In this document: positions 8,434 to 17,233 of the stretch, piece after piece | How positions within the stretch are numbered: position 1 is the first letter of the stretch | Layout: each line of letters opens with the position of its first letter | Assembly (NCBI RefSeq): GCF_001940455.1 | Contig: NZ_MKQR01000006.1 | Location: 1 to 64,000, forward strand | Direction: 5' to 3' | Source of the DNA: Actinokineospora bangkokensis | GTDB lineage: Bacteria > Actinomycetota > Actinomycetes > Mycobacteriales > Pseudonocardiaceae | DNA: 64,000 bases | Translations under genes and position numbers: made by a program | The notes under the pieces: model-generated | The model's input: only the letters and a program-made list of their open reading frames with translations | The model's database searches: none | Told to the model about the DNA's origin: nothing

Positions 8434-9090
8434 ATGCAGACCGGACGCACCGCGTTGATCGTCCACGCCCACCCGGAGCAGGCCTCGTTCAGCTCCGCCC
8501 AGGCCCGCGCCGCCGCCGACGGCCTGCGCGCGGCGGGGTACCGGGTGGACCTCCTCGACCTGTACGCGCTCGACTGGGCCCCGGTGCTGGGCCCCGGCGA
8601 GTTCCCCGACCCGGCGTCGCCGTTCAAACCGCAGGCCGAGCAGGTGCGGGCCCTCGCCGAGGGGACGGTGGACCCGCTGGTCCGCGACCACCTCGACCGG
8701 GTCCTCGCGGCCGACCTGCTGGTCTTCTCCTTCCCGCTGTGGTGGTTCTCCGTCCCCGCCGTGCTCAAGGGCTGGCTCGACCGCGTCCTGATGATGGGCG
8801 GTGTCTTCGGCGGCGACCACGGGGTGGCCGACGAGGCCGCCACCGCGGGCAAGGACGCCGTGCTCCTGCTGACCACCGGCGGCGACCAGGCCTGGTTCAG
8901 CGAAGACGGCTTCGGCTCGCTCGACGGCTTCCTCTACCACCTGCACCGCGGGGTCATGGCGTTCCTGGGGCTGCGGCCGCTGGAACCGGTGGTCACGTTC
9001 GCGCCCGCGCGCATGTCGGAGGAGGCGCGCGCGGCGGCGTTGGAGGCCGTGGGGGAGCGGTTCTCCGCGCTCACGGGCGTGCCCGCCTGA
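8434..9090 (+). CDS. NAD(P)H dehydrogenase (quinone), flavodoxin fold
   Basis: A 218-aa flavoprotein of the NQO1/MdaB/YwrO group. It shows HAHPEQASFSSAQ near the N-terminus (the HPxxxSF phosphate-binding loop for FMN/FAD), FSFPLWWFSVPAVLKGWLDR (about residues 98-117) and TTGGDQAWF near 150, all family hallmarks. It catalyses two-electron reduction of quinones, protecting from semiquinone radicals. The upstream ArsR gene and operator-like repeat suggest quinone- or oxidant-induced expression. The absence of a ribosome-binding site next to a -10-like hexamer points to leaderless translation. Confidence 0.88.
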   Translation: MQTGRTALIVHAHPEQASFSSAQARAAADGLRAAGYRVDLLDLYALDWAPVLGPGEFPDPASPFKPQAEQVRALAEGTVDPLVRDHLDRVLAADLLVFSFPLWWFSVPAVLKGWLDRVLMMGGVFGGDHGVADEAATAGKDAVLLLTTGGDQAWFSEDGFGSLDGFLYHLHRGVMAFLGLRPLEPVVTFAPARMSEEARAAALEAVGERFSALTGVPA

Positions 9091-9095
9091 CGGGC

Positions 9096-9121
9096 TGTGG
9101 TCCTCCGGGCCGGGGACCACA
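9096..9121. terminator. Hairpin between convergent genes
   Basis: TGTGGTCC (9096-9103) pairs perfectly with GGACCACA (9114-9121) around a ten-base GC-rich loop. It fills the gap between the quinone reductase stop and the lectin stop, so it likely terminates both. There is no U-tract, which is usual in actinomycetes. Confidence 0.65.
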
Positions 9122-9126
9122 CCCCG

Positions 9127-9633
9127 TCAAGGGATCAACTGCCACACCTCGTACGGGTAGTTGATGGGGCAGCCCCACTGGGTGAGCGCGACCGGTTTGG
9201 CGTTGTCGAAGGCGGAGACGCACATGTTGCTGTTCTTGTTGCGGATCAGCACGTTGCCGGTGTTCTCGAACCGGAACTTCTGGTTGTCCCTGCCGGAGCA
9301 GGTGTACTGCTGGACCACGCCGTCGTAGTCCTTGGAAGCGGCGCGGATGTCCATGCACTTGCCGGTGAGCTTGTTGCGCAGTTCGCCCCAGCTGCCGGAG
9401 GAGTCGACCGTGAAGGTCCACCCCTGGGAGGCCGTGGTGCCGCACGACGCGGTGGCCAACTGGATCCGGTCCGCGGTCGAGTTGCCGGGGACCTGGATGC
9501 ACAAGGTGGAGTTCACCAGTTGGATGGCCTGGTAGTCGACCGCCGCTGACGCGGGCGTGGCTGTCGCGGCCACCATGACGCCTGCCCCGATCAGGGCTCT
9601 GACGGCTGTGGTCCGAATGCGGGCGTGCGTCAT
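9127..9633 (-). CDS. Secreted ricin-type beta-trefoil lectin protein
   Basis: A 168-aa exported carbohydrate-binding protein. A Sec signal peptide (RALIGAGVMVAATATPASA, cleavage after ASA near residue 32) precedes a single ricin B-type trefoil. The trefoil contains NSTLCIQVPG, GKCMDIRAAS and NMCVSAFDNAKPVALTQWGC, where QW-like motifs close the subdomains. Cysteine pairs suggest disulfides. No catalytic domain is attached, so it is a free lectin that probably binds galactose- or xylose-type polysaccharides outside the cell. ATG at 9633 follows a GAGGAG ribosome-binding site. Confidence 0.87.
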   Translation of the reverse strand: MTHARIRTTAVRALIGAGVMVAATATPASAAVDYQAIQLVNSTLCIQVPGNSTADRIQLATASCGTTASQGWTFTVDSSGSWGELRNKLTGKCMDIRAASKDYDGVVQQYTCSGRDNQKFRFENTGNVLIRNKNSNMCVSAFDNAKPVALTQWGCPINYPYEVWQLIP

Positions 9634-9948
9634 GCGGTGCTCCTCGGCAGGGTCGCTGCGTGTGGGTGGGTGGCGTGCGGAGCCCGGGGTGCTGCGGCGC
9701 CGCCACCAGCAGTGCCTCCACAGGGTGCCGGCCTCGGGATGCGCTTGTCCCTGTGCCGCGTGCGAGGCGGCGGCTATTTCACCCGACAAGCTCAGCGGGG
9801 AACCGTGCAATGGGTTGCCGAGGGCTTTTCGTTGTCAAGGTGGGATTGCGGGCGTTCCGGGTCTGGTGTCGGTCGCTGGGTGTTTCAGCCTGTGGGACGG
9901 GTGGGCGTGGGGGCGACCTCGCGGTCGGGGGCGGCCACGATGGGGTGC

Positions 9949-10872
9949 ATGCGCTATGGGATCACCCTGACGGGTGCTGAGGGCGAGAACGTCGTCGACT
10001 CCACGGTTGCCCGTGCCGCCGCCGCGGCTGAGGTGGGGGTGGACTCGGTGTGGCTCGGGCAGCGGTTGGACTACGACGCGGTGGGGTTGGCGGGGTTGAT
10101 CGGGTCGCGGGTGGCGGGCATCGACGTGGGGGTGTCGGCGGTGCCCGTGTTCGCGCGGCACCCGCTGTTGGTGGCCAGTCAGGCGCAGACCGCGCAGGCG
10201 GCGGCGCCGGGGCGGTTCCACCTGGCGGTGGCGTTGGGGGCGCCGCCGCTGGTGGAGGGGGTGTTCGGGTTGCCGTGGGAGCGCCCGGCGGCTCGGCTCC
10301 GGGAGTTCCTGGAGGTGTTGGCACCGCTGCTGCGGGGGGAGCCGGTCGACCACGACGGGGAGTTGTACACGGCCCATTCGATCCTGCCCACGCAGGTCGC
10401 GGGGGCCACCCGGACGCCGTTGCTCGTGGCCGCGATGGCGCCACGGGCGCTGCGGGCGACCGGCGAGTTGGCGGATGGCACGGTCACCTACCTGGCGGGC
10501 CCGAAGGCGCTGGCGAACGACATCGTCCCGGCGCTGGTGAAGGCGGCGGGGGACAAGCCCGCCCCGCGGGTGGTGACGTTGGTGCCCGCCGCGGTGACCA
10601 CTGACCCGGCGATCCGGGAGAGGGTGGCGGAGGGGTTGGCGTTCTACACTCAGTTCCCCTCTTACCAGCGCGTGCTGGGGTTGAGCGGGGTGGAGAACCC
10701 GGTCGACCTGGCGTTGATCGGGGACGAGGAGACCGTGGCGCGCGGGTTGGCCGAGTACGCGGACGCGGGGGCGACCGAGGTTGTGCTGACTGCGAACGAA
10801 AGCCTGCCGCTGGAGGTCCAGGAGCGCACGCGCGCGCTTGCGGGTGCCCTGGCCCGCGAACGCGCGGCGTGA
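9949..10872 (+). CDS. LLM-class F420-dependent oxidoreductase
   Basis: A 307-aa TIM-barrel enzyme of the luciferase-like monooxygenase superfamily. The N-terminus MRYGITLTG, the segment AAAEVGVDSVWLGQ (residues 25-38), and the later HLAVALGAPPLVE and TPLLVAAMAP segments match F420-dependent LLM reductases such as those acting on hydride transfer to small organics. The substrate is unknown. ATG at 9949 is chosen; an in-frame ATG at 9940 would add three residues. It has no operon partner: the lectin gene is divergent and the secreted protein at 11037 is 164 bp downstream. Confidence 0.83.
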   Translation: MRYGITLTGAEGENVVDSTVARAAAAAEVGVDSVWLGQRLDYDAVGLAGLIGSRVAGIDVGVSAVPVFARHPLLVASQAQTAQAAAPGRFHLAVALGAPPLVEGVFGLPWERPAARLREFLEVLAPLLRGEPVDHDGELYTAHSILPTQVAGATRTPLLVAAMAPRALRATGELADGTVTYLAGPKALANDIVPALVKAAGDKPAPRVVTLVPAAVTTDPAIRERVAEGLAFYTQFPSYQRVLGLSGVENPVDLALIGDEETVARGLAEYADAGATEVVLTANESLPLEVQERTRALAGALARERAA

Positions 10873-11036
10873 ATGCGTTCCCGCGCGTTCGCCGAACCTG
10901 AGCGGGAGCGCTGCCGGCGGCGATGAGCTTTTGTCGGCGCGACAGCACTTTCGTGCCAAGGGAAAGAAGACCCTGGGGGGTGTCGTGGGTGCGTGGTACG
11001 TCTTGGGGCACTGCTCGACGACGAGAGGGTGCTGGC

Positions 11037-12152
11037 ATGGGGGCTCGGAAGTTGGTCGCGGCCATGGCCGCGGCTGGGATCGCTGTTGGGTCAGCGGTGT
11101 TGATGGGTGGGGGCACGGCTTCTGCCGAGGTCGTGCGGATCACGCGAACGCCCAATGCTGGGCAGTGTTCCGCTGAGGTGCCCGGTTACCCGAAGGTCGG
11201 CGGGGGACCTGGGGTGTCGGTGGAGATGGACGTGCCGACCACCGCGGTGGCGGGGGTGCCGACCGAACCGGTTCCCTGGCGGGCCCGTGGGTCGGTGTCG
11301 CTGCGGTGGGCTACCGCGCCGGGGCTCCAGGAGGCGCTGATCGCCGAGGGGGCGACGACGCTGTCGGGTTCGGCGTCGGTCCGGGTGTACCTCGGCGGGG
11401 ACCGCGTGCGGGAGTTCGTGGACGTGGAGGTGACCGGCACCGCGCCCATCGGTGCGGATTCGGTGTCGCTCAGCGCTTCCGGGCAGTTCCCGCCGATGGT
11501 GTTCGCCTCTCCCGGAGCGGGGAACCCGATGCTGGTGACCCCGGGTGGGGTGGGGTCGGGGATCACCCCGCTCAAGGCCGACGGGACGCCGACGTCGGTC
11601 GGGACGGTGGGGTTCTGGTGCATGGTCACCCCGATCCTGGAGACGTGGCACCGGGTGGACGTCCTGCCCGCGCCGACGAGCGCCGAGCACGGGGTGTCCG
11701 GGCAGGCGCGGTTGGCGGGTGCGGACGTGGACCTGGGGGCGGGCACCTTGGCGTTGACCGAGACCGCGGACAAGGCCGTCACCGGGAGCTTGGCGTTGCC
11801 CGCGACCGGCACCGCCAGCCTGCGCTTGCTCGGGATCATCCCCGCTGCCGCGCGGGTGCGGGTGGTGCCGGGGCCGATCACGGGCACGCTCGCCTCGGGG
11901 TTGAGCACGCAGGCGACGGTCCAGGTGTCGGAGTTGTCGGTGCTGGGCGTGCGGGTCGTGGGTGAGAAGACGCCGTGCACCAGTACGACCACGATCGCGC
12001 TCAGCGCCGCGGAGGCGTTCACGGTGCAAGCTGGTGGAACGCTGACGGGGACCTTCGACGTCGGCGCGTTCACCGGGTGCGGCGCGTTCCGGCCGGTGGT
12101 GGACCACCTGCTGGCCAAGCCCGGCAACACCATCACCATCACGACCGGCTAG
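11037..12152 (+). CDS. Secreted beta-rich protein (DUF6801-like)
   Basis: A 371-aa exported protein. A Sec signal peptide spans about residues 5-30 and ends GGGTASA. The mature part is rich in Val, Thr, Gly and Ser, with repeated strands resembling adhesin or cell-surface beta-sandwich domains. Four cysteines (for example GQCSAEVPG, WCMVTP, KTPCTST, TGCGAFR) probably form disulfides. From memory it resembles actinobacterial secreted proteins annotated DUF6801, but I could not verify this. ATG at 11037 opens the signal peptide. A strong hairpin follows the stop. Function is unknown. Confidence 0.7.
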   Translation: MGARKLVAAMAAAGIAVGSAVLMGGGTASAEVVRITRTPNAGQCSAEVPGYPKVGGGPGVSVEMDVPTTAVAGVPTEPVPWRARGSVSLRWATAPGLQEALIAEGATTLSGSASVRVYLGGDRVREFVDVEVTGTAPIGADSVSLSASGQFPPMVFASPGAGNPMLVTPGGVGSGITPLKADGTPTSVGTVGFWCMVTPILETWHRVDVLPAPTSAEHGVSGQARLAGADVDLGAGTLALTETADKAVTGSLALPATGTASLRLLGIIPAAARVRVVPGPITGTLASGLSTQATVQVSELSVLGVRVVGEKTPCTSTTTIALSAAEAFTVQAGGTLTGTFDVGAFTGCGAFRPVVDHLLAKPGNTITITTG

Positions 12153-12161
12153 CGCGTCTCG

Positions 12162-12191
12162 GGTGGGGGCGGCGGTCGTGCCGTCCCCACC
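12162..12191. terminator. 12-bp stem hairpin between convergent genes
   Basis: GGTGGGGGCGGC (12162-12173) pairs with GCCGTCCCCACC (12180-12191) with one G-T type mismatch and a six-base loop. It lies between the stop of the secreted protein gene and the stop of the convergent TetR gene, so it probably terminates both. Confidence 0.72.
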
Positions 12192-12210
12192 GGAGGCGTC
12201 GCTGCCTCGA

Positions 12211-12747
12211 TCAGGCGAGCAGGGACTCGGCCAAGCGCCTGGCGATGTGGAACGGCTGCGGGTCCTGGGCCACCACGGCCGCCGCGGCGGACCCTTCGAG
12301 CAGGAGCACCACCTCGTCCGCGCGGTCCGGGGTCTCGCGCAGCTGCGCGCCGAGGTAGCTGCGCAGAGCGGCCTTGTGGTGGCGGACGACCTCGCGGACG
12401 GGGTCCGCCGGGTCGGGGAACTCGGCGGCCGCGTTGAGGAACGCGCAGCCGCGGTAGCCGTCGCCGGTGATCCAGTCGGCGTAGGCGTCGAAGAGGGCCA
12501 GGACGCGGTCGCGCGGGGCGGTGTGGGCGGCGGTGATGGCGTCGACGCGCTCCTGCCAGCGCTGGTCCCGGTCGCGCAGGTAGGCCACGACCAGCTGGTT
12601 CTTCGAGCCGAAGTTGCCGTAGAGCGACGCCTTGGCCACACCGGCCTCGGCGGCCACCGCGTCGACGCCGACCGCGTGGATGCCGTCCCTGTAGAACAGC
12701 CTCGACGCCGCCGCCAAGACCCTGGTCCGCGCGTCGTTCTTCCGCAT
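12211..12747 (-). CDS. TetR-family transcriptional regulator
   Basis: A 178-aa repressor. The helix-turn-helix reads VDAVAAEAGVAKASLYGNFG (about residues 28-47), followed by SKNQLVVAYL. The C-terminal domain contains GCAFLNAAAEFPDP, a motif of the YcdC/TetR_C group that often regulates efflux pumps. ATG at 12747 is the only sensible start. It is divergent from an MFS transporter. A -10 (TACGAT on the minus strand, 12784-12789) lies 17 bp from GTCTGT, which is one arm of the intergenic inverted repeat, so self-repression is likely. Confidence 0.88.
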   Translation of the reverse strand: MRKNDARTRVLAAASRLFYRDGIHAVGVDAVAAEAGVAKASLYGNFGSKNQLVVAYLRDRDQRWQERVDAITAAHTAPRDRVLALFDAYADWITGDGYRGCAFLNAAAEFPDPADPVREVVRHHKAALRSYLGAQLRETPDRADEVVLLLEGSAAAAVVAQDPQPFHIARRLAESLLA

Positions 12748-12806
12748 CCGCCCTACCGATCAGTCTGGGTTTGACCTGCGCTGATCGTAGCAAAGCCAGC
12801 AACTAG

Positions 12807-12820
12807 ACAGACCTGTCTGT
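12807..12820. promoter_or_regulatory. TetR-type operator, divergent tetR/MFS promoter
   Basis: ACAGAC-CT-GTCTGT is a perfect 6-bp-arm inverted repeat. One arm coincides with the presumed -35 of the leftward tetR gene, and the site ends 13 bp before the MFS start codon. Binding would repress both genes. Confidence 0.7.
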
Positions 12821-12833
12821 ATGGTTTTGCCGC

Positions 12834-13949
12834 ATGGTGTCGACGACGGGAGTTCGGTGGTGGTCCCTCGCCGCGGCGGGGGCCGCGGTCATCGCCCTCT
12901 GCTACGGGTTCGCGCGCTACGCCTACGGGCTGTTCGCGCCCCGGTTCGGGGAGGCGTTCGGGCTCGCACCCGCCGCTGTCGGGGTGTTGGGCGGCTTGTC
13001 CACGGCGGGGTACGGGCTCGGGTTGTTGGCCGCTCCCGTGCTGTCGCCGCGTGGGGCTGTGGTGGTCGCGGGAGCATCGGCGACCGCGGGGCTAGGCGTC
13101 ATGGCGGTCGCACCGGGGGTGGTCGTGTTCGGTGCGGGCATCGTGCTCGCAGGCGTCGGGGCAGGGCTCGTTTCGCCTGGTGTGGCTGGGGTTCTGGCTC
13201 AGGCCGTGCAGGGGGCTGACGGGACGCGCGCGCAGACCTGGGCGAACACGGGCACGGGTTTCGGGTTGGCGGCGTCCGCGTTCACGCCCCTGCTCGTCGT
13301 GGACTGGAGGGTGACGTGGGGCGGGTTCGCGGTTCTGGGGGTCGTGGTGACTTTGGTGGTCTGGCGGGTCATGCCGTCGGGTTCGGCGGTGGGTGGCGGC
13401 GGGGGAACTACTGGTGGGGCTTGGGTGTTGATGGCGAACTCGGTGCTCATCGGGGTGACGAGCGCTCCTTATTGGACTTTCTCCAGTACGCGGCTGTCGG
13501 AGGCCGGGCTCGGTTCGGGTGTGGTGACGTGGTGCTGGTTCAGCATCGGCGCGGCGGGGTTGCTGGGGGGCATGGCTGGTCGGGCGGCGCAGCGGTACGG
13601 GGTGCGGCGGGCCACCCTGGCGGCGTGGGCGTTGGCGTTCCTGGGGATCGGTTCGCTGGCGCTGCCTGGTCTTGGCGTCGGCGTCGCGCTGGTGTCCAGT
13701 GTGCTGTTCGGGGCGTCCTACATGGCGCTGACCGGCTTGTGCATCCTCTGGGCGACCGAGGTGTGGCCTGAACGGCCCGCTCGTGGGGTGACGTGGTCGT
13801 TCGCCGGGCTCGCGATCGGTCAGACGGTGGCGTCGCCGCTGGCTGGGGCGGCGGCAGGGGTTGTCGGCCTCGCGGTTGTGTTCGGGGTGGCGGGTTTGGC
13901 GGCGCTGCTCGGGTGGGCGCAGGTCCACCCCAAGTTGTCGAGTTCTTGA
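12834..13949 (+). CDS. MFS transporter, probable efflux pump
   Basis: A 371-aa major facilitator protein with about eleven or twelve hydrophobic helices, beginning WWSLAAAGAAVIALCYGFAR and ending in AAGVVGLAVVFGVAGLAALL. The N-terminal RYAYGLFAPRFGEAFGLAP loop matches the YbfB/YjiJ-type MFS group that pairs with TetR regulators. Substrate unknown. ATG at 12834 is chosen; a nearby ATG at 12821 is out of frame. Regulation by the divergent TetR protein through the site at 12807-12820 is probable. Confidence 0.84.
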   Translation: MVSTTGVRWWSLAAAGAAVIALCYGFARYAYGLFAPRFGEAFGLAPAAVGVLGGLSTAGYGLGLLAAPVLSPRGAVVVAGASATAGLGVMAVAPGVVVFGAGIVLAGVGAGLVSPGVAGVLAQAVQGADGTRAQTWANTGTGFGLAASAFTPLLVVDWRVTWGGFAVLGVVVTLVVWRVMPSGSAVGGGGGTTGGAWVLMANSVLIGVTSAPYWTFSSTRLSEAGLGSGVVTWCWFSIGAAGLLGGMAGRAAQRYGVRRATLAAWALAFLGIGSLALPGLGVGVALVSSVLFGASYMALTGLCILWATEVWPERPARGVTWSFAGLAIGQTVASPLAGAAAGVVGLAVVFGVAGLAALLGWAQVHPKLSSS

Positions 13950-14051
13950 CCTTCTGCCCGGCCCGGCACGCTCCTACCCTCGGCGCTGCGCCAGTACGTC
14001 GAACGGCTCAGGCGCTCAACGGGTGAGTGGACTAGCGGTGGAGGTGTCCGG

Positions 14052-16439
14052 GTGGAGAAGGTGCTGGTCGACCTGGTCTTCGAGCGGGCGGAGAAGGACG
14101 AGCGGCTCGACGATCGGGCCAAGGGGCACATCCTCTCCGCCCTGCTCGGCCAAGACCCCCGGACCGGGGCGGAGCGCCGGGAGAGCGACCCGCCCGCCGA
14201 GGAGGCCGCTGCCCCCGCGAGCGTCTTCCTGTGCGGGGTCACCGTGGAGGGCTTCCGCGGCATCGGCCCGAAGGCGACGCTCGACCTGCACCCCGGCCCT
14301 GGGCTGACGATCGTCACCGGGAGCAATGGCACCGGCAAGTCCAGCTTCGCCGAGGCCGTCGAGTTCGCCCTCACCGAGGACAGCTACCGGTGGCGGCAAC
14401 GGCCGAAGCAGTGGGCGGAGATCTGGCGGAACCTCCACCACGACCACCCGTGCGGGATCCGGGTGGCGCTGGCCATCGACGGGGCGGGCAAGACCGTGGT
14501 GGGCGCGGAGTGGGAGCGGGACACGGGGTTGCCGGACGCGAAGCTGTGGGTGCAGGTCGAGGGTGACAAGCAGGTCAAGGGGCTCGACGGCCTCGGCTGG
14601 GCGACTCCCCTGGAGAACTACCGGCCGATCCTGACCTATGAGGAGTTGGGCGGTCTGCTGCGTGCGGGGCCCGCGAAGCTGTACGACGCGCTGGAGAAGG
14701 TGCTCGGGCTCGGACTGCTCAAAGAGGCCGCTGCATCCCTGCACGAGGCGGTGAAAGCGGCAGAGGAGCCGGTGCTCCGCGTCCGGGAGCGGACGAATGC
14801 GTTGCAGGCCACACTGCCGGGTCTGGACGACGCGCGGGCCGGGAAAGCGCTGAGCGAGGTGACCAAGCGGAAGCCCGATGTGGACGTGGTCGCCGCGTTG
14901 GCGACGGGGACCGGCGAGGTCAACCGGGCCATGGACGGGCTGCGGAACCTGGCGGAGGTGGTGGTTCCGGACGCGGGGGCTGTGCACGCCTTGGCGGCTG
15001 AGCACGAGGCTGCCGAGAAGGGCGTTCTCGGTCTGGGGGCGGCCTCGGAGCTTGCCGAACGCCGGCTTGACCTGCTGGAACAGGCCCTGGGGCTGCACGA
15101 CGCCGAGGGGGACCAGCTGTGCCCGGTGTGCCGGACGGGGCAGCTCGACCAGGTGTGGCGGGAGCAGGCGTTCGCTGAGTCCGAGGGTGCGTCGGCGGCG
15201 CTGCGGGAGGACAAGCAGGTCCGGCAGCGGTTGCGCGAGGCGCAGCGTCGGGTGGGGGACTTGCTGTCGGCGGCTCCGGTGCTGCCCGAGGCTGACCTCC
15301 CGTCGATGCCTGCGGCGCGCGCGGCGGTCGAGGCGTGGCGGGCGATCCCGCGTGACCAGGGGGCAGGTGAGCGCCTGCGTGCTCGGCACACCGCTCTCGT
15401 GGCTGCCGTTGCGGCGGTTCGGGATGAGGCCCGCGCGGAACTGGCGCGCCTCGATGACGCGTGGAACCCGGTCGCGCGGGAGTTGGCGGTGTGGGTCGAG
15501 GCGCGGCGGGCGGCTGACGCGGTGCTGGAGGAGGTCAAGAGCCTCAAGGCCGCGAAGAAGTGGTTGGTGGAGAACGCCGCCGAGGTGCGCAACGCACGGC
15601 TGCTGCCCTTCGCGGACCAGGCCAGGGACATCTGGCGCGAGTTGCGGGAGGAGAGCACGGTCGAGCTGGGTGCGGTGACGTTGGAGGGCAGCAACAACTC
15701 GCGCCGGGTGCGGTTGGCGGCGCGGACGGACGGGGCGGGGGCGGAGGCACTGGGGGTGATGAGCCAGGGGGAGATGCACGCGCTGGTGCTGGCGTTGTTC
15801 CTGCCGCGGGCGGTGGCCGAGCAGAGCCCGTTCCGGTTCGTGCTGCTCGACGACCCGGTGCAGGCCATGGACCCGTCGCGGGTGGCGGCCTTCGCCCGGC
15901 TGCTGGCGGGCATCGCCGCCACGCGGCAGGTGGTCGTGTTCTCCCACGACGACCGGTTGCCCGCGGCCGTGCGGCGGTTGGTCGGGGTCAACGCGCGCAT
16001 CGTGGAGATCACGCGGTCCCCCGGGTCGGTGGTGAGCACGCAGGACAGCAGCGACCCCGCCGAGCGCTACGTCTCCGACCTGCGGGCCGTGGTCAAGGAC
16101 CCGAGGGTGCCGGAGGAGATCCAGCGCGAGGTGCTGCCGTCCCTGTGCCGCGCGGCGGTGGAGGCCGCCTCCCGCGAGGTGCACTACGCCCGGGTGGCGG
16201 GTTCGGGGGCGTCGCACGGGGCAGCCGAGGCGGAGTGGACGGCGAAGCAGCGCACCCGCGAACGCGTCACCCTCGCGGTCGGCACGGAGAAGATGACCCG
16301 CTGGGTCAAGGAAAAGCCGTGGCGGGACGCCACGTTGAAGGTGTGCACGTCCGGGGTGCACAAGGGAGCAGGCGGGCATCCGCAGTCGATCCTGGAGGAC
16401 CTGGAGAAGACCGTCGACGACCTCCGGGCGCTGGCGTGA
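14052..16439 (+). CDS. Zinc-hook AAA ATPase (Rad50/SMC-like)
   Basis: A 795-aa ATPase. Residues 1-55 are a charged helical leader. The ATPase head opens with VTVEGFRGIGP and Walker A GSNGTGKSS (about residues 91-99). A long alpha-helical arm follows, with a CPVC motif (about residue 357) like a Rad50 zinc hook. The second half of the head has an ABC-signature-like MSQGEMHAL (about 571) and Walker B FVLLDDPVQAMDP (about 595), with a switch His in FSHDD. A C-terminal helical domain of about 130 aa completes it. GTG has a GGAGG site seven bases upstream. It overlaps the next gene by four bases. Such ATPases act in DNA end processing or anti-phage defence (Lamassu LmuB is one example). The role here is unproven. 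Confidence 0.8.
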   Translation: MEKVLVDLVFERAEKDERLDDRAKGHILSALLGQDPRTGAERRESDPPAEEAAAPASVFLCGVTVEGFRGIGPKATLDLHPGPGLTIVTGSNGTGKSSFAEAVEFALTEDSYRWRQRPKQWAEIWRNLHHDHPCGIRVALAIDGAGKTVVGAEWERDTGLPDAKLWVQVEGDKQVKGLDGLGWATPLENYRPILTYEELGGLLRAGPAKLYDALEKVLGLGLLKEAAASLHEAVKAAEEPVLRVRERTNALQATLPGLDDARAGKALSEVTKRKPDVDVVAALATGTGEVNRAMDGLRNLAEVVVPDAGAVHALAAEHEAAEKGVLGLGAASELAERRLDLLEQALGLHDAEGDQLCPVCRTGQLDQVWREQAFAESEGASAALREDKQVRQRLREAQRRVGDLLSAAPVLPEADLPSMPAARAAVEAWRAIPRDQGAGERLRARHTALVAAVAAVRDEARAELARLDDAWNPVARELAVWVEARRAADAVLEEVKSLKAAKKWLVENAAEVRNARLLPFADQARDIWRELREESTVELGAVTLEGSNNSRRVRLAARTDGAGAEALGVMSQGEMHALVLALFLPRAVAEQSPFRFVLLDDPVQAMDPSRVAAFARLLAGIAATRQVVVFSHDDRLPAAVRRLVGVNARIVEITRSPGSVVSTQDSSDPAERYVSDLRAVVKDPRVPEEIQREVLPSLCRAAVEAASREVHYARVAGSGASHGAAEAEWTAKQRTRERVTLAVGTEKMTRWVKEKPWRDATLKVCTSGVHKGAGGHPQSILEDLEKTVDDLRALA

Positions 16440-16771
16440 GGCGGGACGACCTGCTGGCGCACGCGCGGCAGCTCCTGGACGGGTCGGTGCCCCTCCCGGC
16501 GGGCACCGCGCGCGTGGCGGCGGCGATGCTGATCCGGCGGGCGCTGGAGGAACTCGCCGCCGAGTGGTCCGGGTGCCCCGAGGCGACCACGCGGTCGCAG
16601 CTGGTCATCGCCGCGCGGCGGCTGCCCCCGACCGAGGCAGAACGGGCCTGCCTGGCGTGGTTCGCGCTCTCCGAGGCCTGCCACCACCACGCTTACCGGC
16701 TGCCGCCCAACCCCGTCGAGCTGGTGCGTTGGCTCTCGGTGGTGGGGGGCCTGCCCGCACCCCACCCGTGA
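16436..16771 (+). CDS. Small helical partner of the AAA ATPase
   Basis: I do not recognise this 111-aa protein. It is predicted all-helical, with AAAMLIRRALEELAAEW (residues 28-44) and a His-rich segment LSEACHHHAYRLPPNP (about 79-94). Its GTG start overlaps the ATPase stop as GTGA, so the two are translated together and probably work as a complex. No catalytic motif is seen, and the His cluster does not match the HEPN R-x4-6-H pattern clearly. Confidence 0.65.
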   Translation: MRRDDLLAHARQLLDGSVPLPAGTARVAAAMLIRRALEELAAEWSGCPEATTRSQLVIAARRLPPTEAERACLAWFALSEACHHHAYRLPPNPVELVRWLSVVGGLPAPHP

Positions 16772-16837
16772 GGGGTGCCCGGATGGGCGCCTGGGATCAT
16801 GGCGCGGACCGCCGACCGACCAGCAGGAGCACCAGCC

Positions 16838-17233
16838 ATGCCAGACGCCGACCTGACGGTGACCGCGACCAACGACGGCCCCTGGCAGGCGGGCGGGACC
16901 GGCCGCTACACCCTGCTGGTCAGCAACAGCCCCGACCACGGCCCGTCGTCCCGGTTGGTCGTCGTCGACCTGTTCCTGCCGACCGGCCTCACCGCCACCG
17001 CGGTCGCGGGCGAGGGGTGGAGCTGCTCGATCACCGGCCACGAGGTCAGCTGCCTGACCAAGGAACCCCTGGAGCCCGGCGCCGCCTACCCGCCGATCAC
17101 CGTGGACGTCGAGGTCGGCCGCGGCCTCTCCGGCCCTGTCGACGCCCGGGTCGCGCTGTCCGTCGCGGGCTCCGAGGCCGACACGACGAACAACACCACG
17201 AGTTCTACCGCCACCATCACGCCCCTTCCCTGA
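16838..17233 (+). CDS. DUF11-like beta-sandwich protein
   Basis: A 131-aa protein with the features of a DUF11/CARDB-type immunoglobulin-like domain: ADLTVTATNDG near the start, GRYTLLVSNSPDHGPSS, a central GWSCSITGHEVSCLT with two Cys, and the closing NNTTSSTATI typical of such repeats. The ATG at 16838 follows an AGGAG site and gives a protein without signal peptide; an upstream in-frame ATG exists at 16775. Normally such domains occur in cell-surface proteins, so a lone, unexported copy is odd and might be a remnant or have missed export signals. It lies 66 bp after the ATPase pair. Confidence 0.65.
   Translation: MPDADLTVTATNDGPWQAGGTGRYTLLVSNSPDHGPSSRLVVVDLFLPTGLTATAVAGEGWSCSITGHEVSCLTKEPLEPGAAYPPITVDVEVGRGLSGPVDARVALSVAGSEADTTNNTTSSTATITPLP

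Noticed and set aside
14011..14025. GCTCAACGGGTGAG before the AAA ATPase, similar to the cluster operator
   Set aside because: The right half-site is shifted by one base and truncated, so it does not match GCTCA-N4-TGAGC.
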